NCBI GenBank assembly: GCA_031546845.1
Contig: JAVBJT010000020.1
Coordinates: 1-42,258 of the forward strand
Length of the DNA stretch: 42,258 nt
Source of the DNA: Azoarcus sp031546845
Lineage (GTDB): Bacteria; Pseudomonadota; Gammaproteobacteria; Burkholderiales; Rhodocyclaceae
Direction of reading: 5' to 3'
The number at the start of each line of letters is the position of its first letter. Position 1 is the stretch's first letter. This document shows, in pieces, positions 41,101-42,258 of this stretch. The notes under the pieces are model-generated. The model made no database searches, had not been told where the DNA came from, and saw nothing but the letters and a program-made list of their open reading frames with translations. Both the position numbers and the translations under genes were made by a program.

Positions 41101-41481
41101 CTATTTAGCGGCCGGTTCGACTATCACGATACGTGCTTGTGATCTGCCGGGAACACGAGCCTCCGCAGCTTCTATGTGCCACAGCCCGGAGGTTTTTCGC
41201 AAGCTGATCCCAATGGTGAATACTCCTTGATCTGTAGTTGCAGCGAATAAGTAATCCGCATGGCCGCTGCTACTCGATTCAACGAACCCATAGTTGCTCC
41301 AGAACTTGAATTCAATTTTTTTCACTTGGCCAATCGCGGCTACTACGCGCGCATCCTGCGTAATAAATAGCTTCGCTTCTTCATAGGACTCGTTACTTAT
41401 AGTGACGAGATATTGGGCCAGCAATGCGATAGGCAAGAACATCGCCAGCGCCACCACATGCTTGGCTGTCAGTTTAATCAT
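41101..41481 (-). CDS. Small membrane-anchored Coa1-like protein, candidate immunity protein
   Basis: The 126-residue product has one N-terminal membrane segment (about 8-26, VVALAMFLPIALLAQYLV) and an exported-side domain with FITQDARVVAAIGQVKKIEF, GHADYLFAATTDQGVFTIGI and LRKTSGLWHIEAAEAR. This pattern resembles Coa1/Tim21-like bacterial proteins. Three in-frame ATGs exist (41493, 41487, 41481); the last overlaps the RHS stop as ATGA, so I prefer it. The position immediately after an RHS effector end is where the cognate immunity gene normally sits. A membrane anchor would suit protection against a toxin acting in the periplasm or membrane. The immunity role is inferred. Confidence 0.6.
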   Translation of the reverse strand: MIKLTAKHVVALAMFLPIALLAQYLVTISNESYEEAKLFITQDARVVAAIGQVKKIEFKFWSNYGFVESSSSGHADYLFAATTDQGVFTIGISLRKTSGLWHIEAAEARVPGRSQARIVIVEPAAK

Positions 41482-42258
41482 GGGCATGTGCATTCTTTTT
41501 TGCCTGAACCACCGCCAAATAAAGTTACTTGACCGCCGATAGAGTAGCCTGCGCTAAAGCCGATAGTTGCATCTCTCCCACCACCATTGTTGGTTGGTCC
41601 CCCGTAGGGGGTGCTACCTGTCGATCTGAAATTACGCCCAAGATTCGCACCGATGTTGGCCCCGACAGGTCCCGCGCGAAACGTGGCTTGTCCGTAAATG
41701 CCCAAGCCAAGCCCCCATGAATTGCCCTGGCATTCGTCATAACCAGCTTGCTCACCGAAGGGGTTGAACATCAGACCGCCTCCGACACCCTTTCCAAACT
41801 GTAATGACATAAAGCCTGAACCGTTTGGGTTGTAACCAAATGAGAACTGCGCTCCAATACCAGCGAACGCACCTACGGAGAACGACCACAACCCCTCCGG
41901 ATCGACATAACTCAGCGGACTATTTTCAACGTAGGTATAGGTATTAACCCCCCCCTCCAACCCAATCGGATCGGAAGAGATGTATCTCCCGGTCTGCGAA
42001 TCGAAATACCGGTTGTAGTTGTAATGCAGCCCGGACTCTTTGTCGAAGTACTGCCCGGCGAAGCGTAGATTCAGCGTAAAGGCTTGCCCGTCCCCGTCCG
42101 GGTCTTCGTTCGGTGTCGTCTCCCCGAACGGCGTACTGTTCCAGCGCCACACCGTCGTATTGTGCTCATCGGTCACGCGTCTGGGCGTACCCAGATGATC
42201 CGGCTCGATCCGATAGACCTTTGTCTGGCTCGGGTTGGCTGGATCGGGTTTGATCGTG
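41478..42258 (-). CDS. RHS repeat-associated core protein, C-terminal end (5' end outside window)
   Basis: The frame is open to the window edge, so the protein continues beyond it. The visible part has EPDHLGTPRRVTDE, then the conserved RHS core: LRFAGQYFDKESGLHYNYNR, YFDSQTGRYISSDPIGLEGG, NTYTYVENSPLSYVDPEG. RHS proteins deliver a variable C-terminal toxin released at the DPxG cut. After DPEGLW, about 135 residues (41478-41886) are glycine-rich with alternating aromatic and small residues (GAFAGIGAQFSFGYNPNGSG; FSAGYSIGGQVTLFGGGSG), ending KKECTCP. No nuclease, deaminase or protease motif is apparent. The tip may form beta hairpins or a pore. The next gene overlaps the stop. Confidence 0.85.
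   Translation of the reverse strand, partial: TIKPDPANPSQTKVYRIEPDHLGTPRRVTDEHNTTVWRWNSTPFGETTPNEDPDGDGQAFTLNLRFAGQYFDKESGLHYNYNRYFDSQTGRYISSDPIGLEGGVNTYTYVENSPLSYVDPEGLWSFSVGAFAGIGAQFSFGYNPNGSGFMSLQFGKGVGGGLMFNPFGEQAGYDECQGNSWGLGLGIYGQATFRAGPVGANIGANLGRNFRSTGSTPYGGPTNNGGGRDATIGFSAGYSIGGQVTLFGGGSGKKECTCP

Noticed and set aside
1..42258. CRISPR array, insertion sequence, prophage, rRNA or tRNA genes
   Set aside because: No regularly spaced repeats, transposase or integrase frames, or tRNA/rRNA sequences were recognised; the only structured RNA gene seen is tmRNA.

Overview
This 42.3 kb window reads as chromosomal DNA of a betaproteobacterium. The grounds are a tmRNA whose tag reads ANDERFALAA, an ompR/envZ pair, a bioA-bioF-bioH-bioC-bioD run, a pilB-pilC-pilD type IV pilus cluster, and an fmdB-DUF502-aspS neighbourhood. 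The sequence is GC-rich with tightly packed genes, many of them joined by 4-nt start/stop overlaps. The genus cannot be named from the sequence alone. No IS element, prophage, CRISPR array, rRNA or tRNA gene was recognised.

Layout. 1-1784: C-terminal end of a large modular surface protein. 1997-5715: radA and a LysR regulator leftward, diverging from lplT. 5712-7755: tsaB-rimI-family 4 uracil-DNA glycosylase operon, leftward. 7823-10608: small exported protein diverging from ompR-envZ. 10723-12719: yciB, yciI-like, bolA and a PpiC foldase, closed by a strong bidirectional terminator. 12812-17125: leftward etfB-etfA, a CbiM-like membrane protein and an acyl-CoA dehydrogenase, a fatty-acid oxidation and electron-transfer unit. 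17126-17595: AT-richer spacer. 17596-18363: orphan ParA ATPase. 18504-19643: glyoxalase-fold protein plus WYL regulator with a candidate operator. 19859-20656: yaaA. 20815-25594: biotin operon without bioB. 25634-26114: tmRNA with two tandem terminators. 26335-27411: response regulator with an HD-GYP domain. 27536-31602: leftward ffh, EI24-domain protein, CinA-N-like protein, YgjP-like metalloprotease and gloA. 31662-32501: ccsA/ypjD. 32598-36517: pilB-pilC-pilD. 36667-39462: fmdB, DUF502 protein, aspS.

The right end (39.6-42.3 kb) differs in character. It carries a lipoprotein barnase-type RNase overlapping its barstar inhibitor gene, a small cysteine-rich CWC-type protein, an AT-richer gap with a possible 34-codon gene, a small membrane-anchored Coa1-like protein, and the C-terminal end of an RHS protein with a glycine-rich tip of unknown type. 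The RHS protein and the Coa1-like gene overlap in effector/immunity order. This is the best candidate in the window for an undescribed toxin/immunity system.

Several genes start at GTG or TTG (radA, envZ, etfB, bioH, the EI24 protein, the DUF502 protein). At least two (tsaB, yciB) have a near-consensus -10 hexamer only 8 nt before the ATG, which suggests leaderless transcripts.
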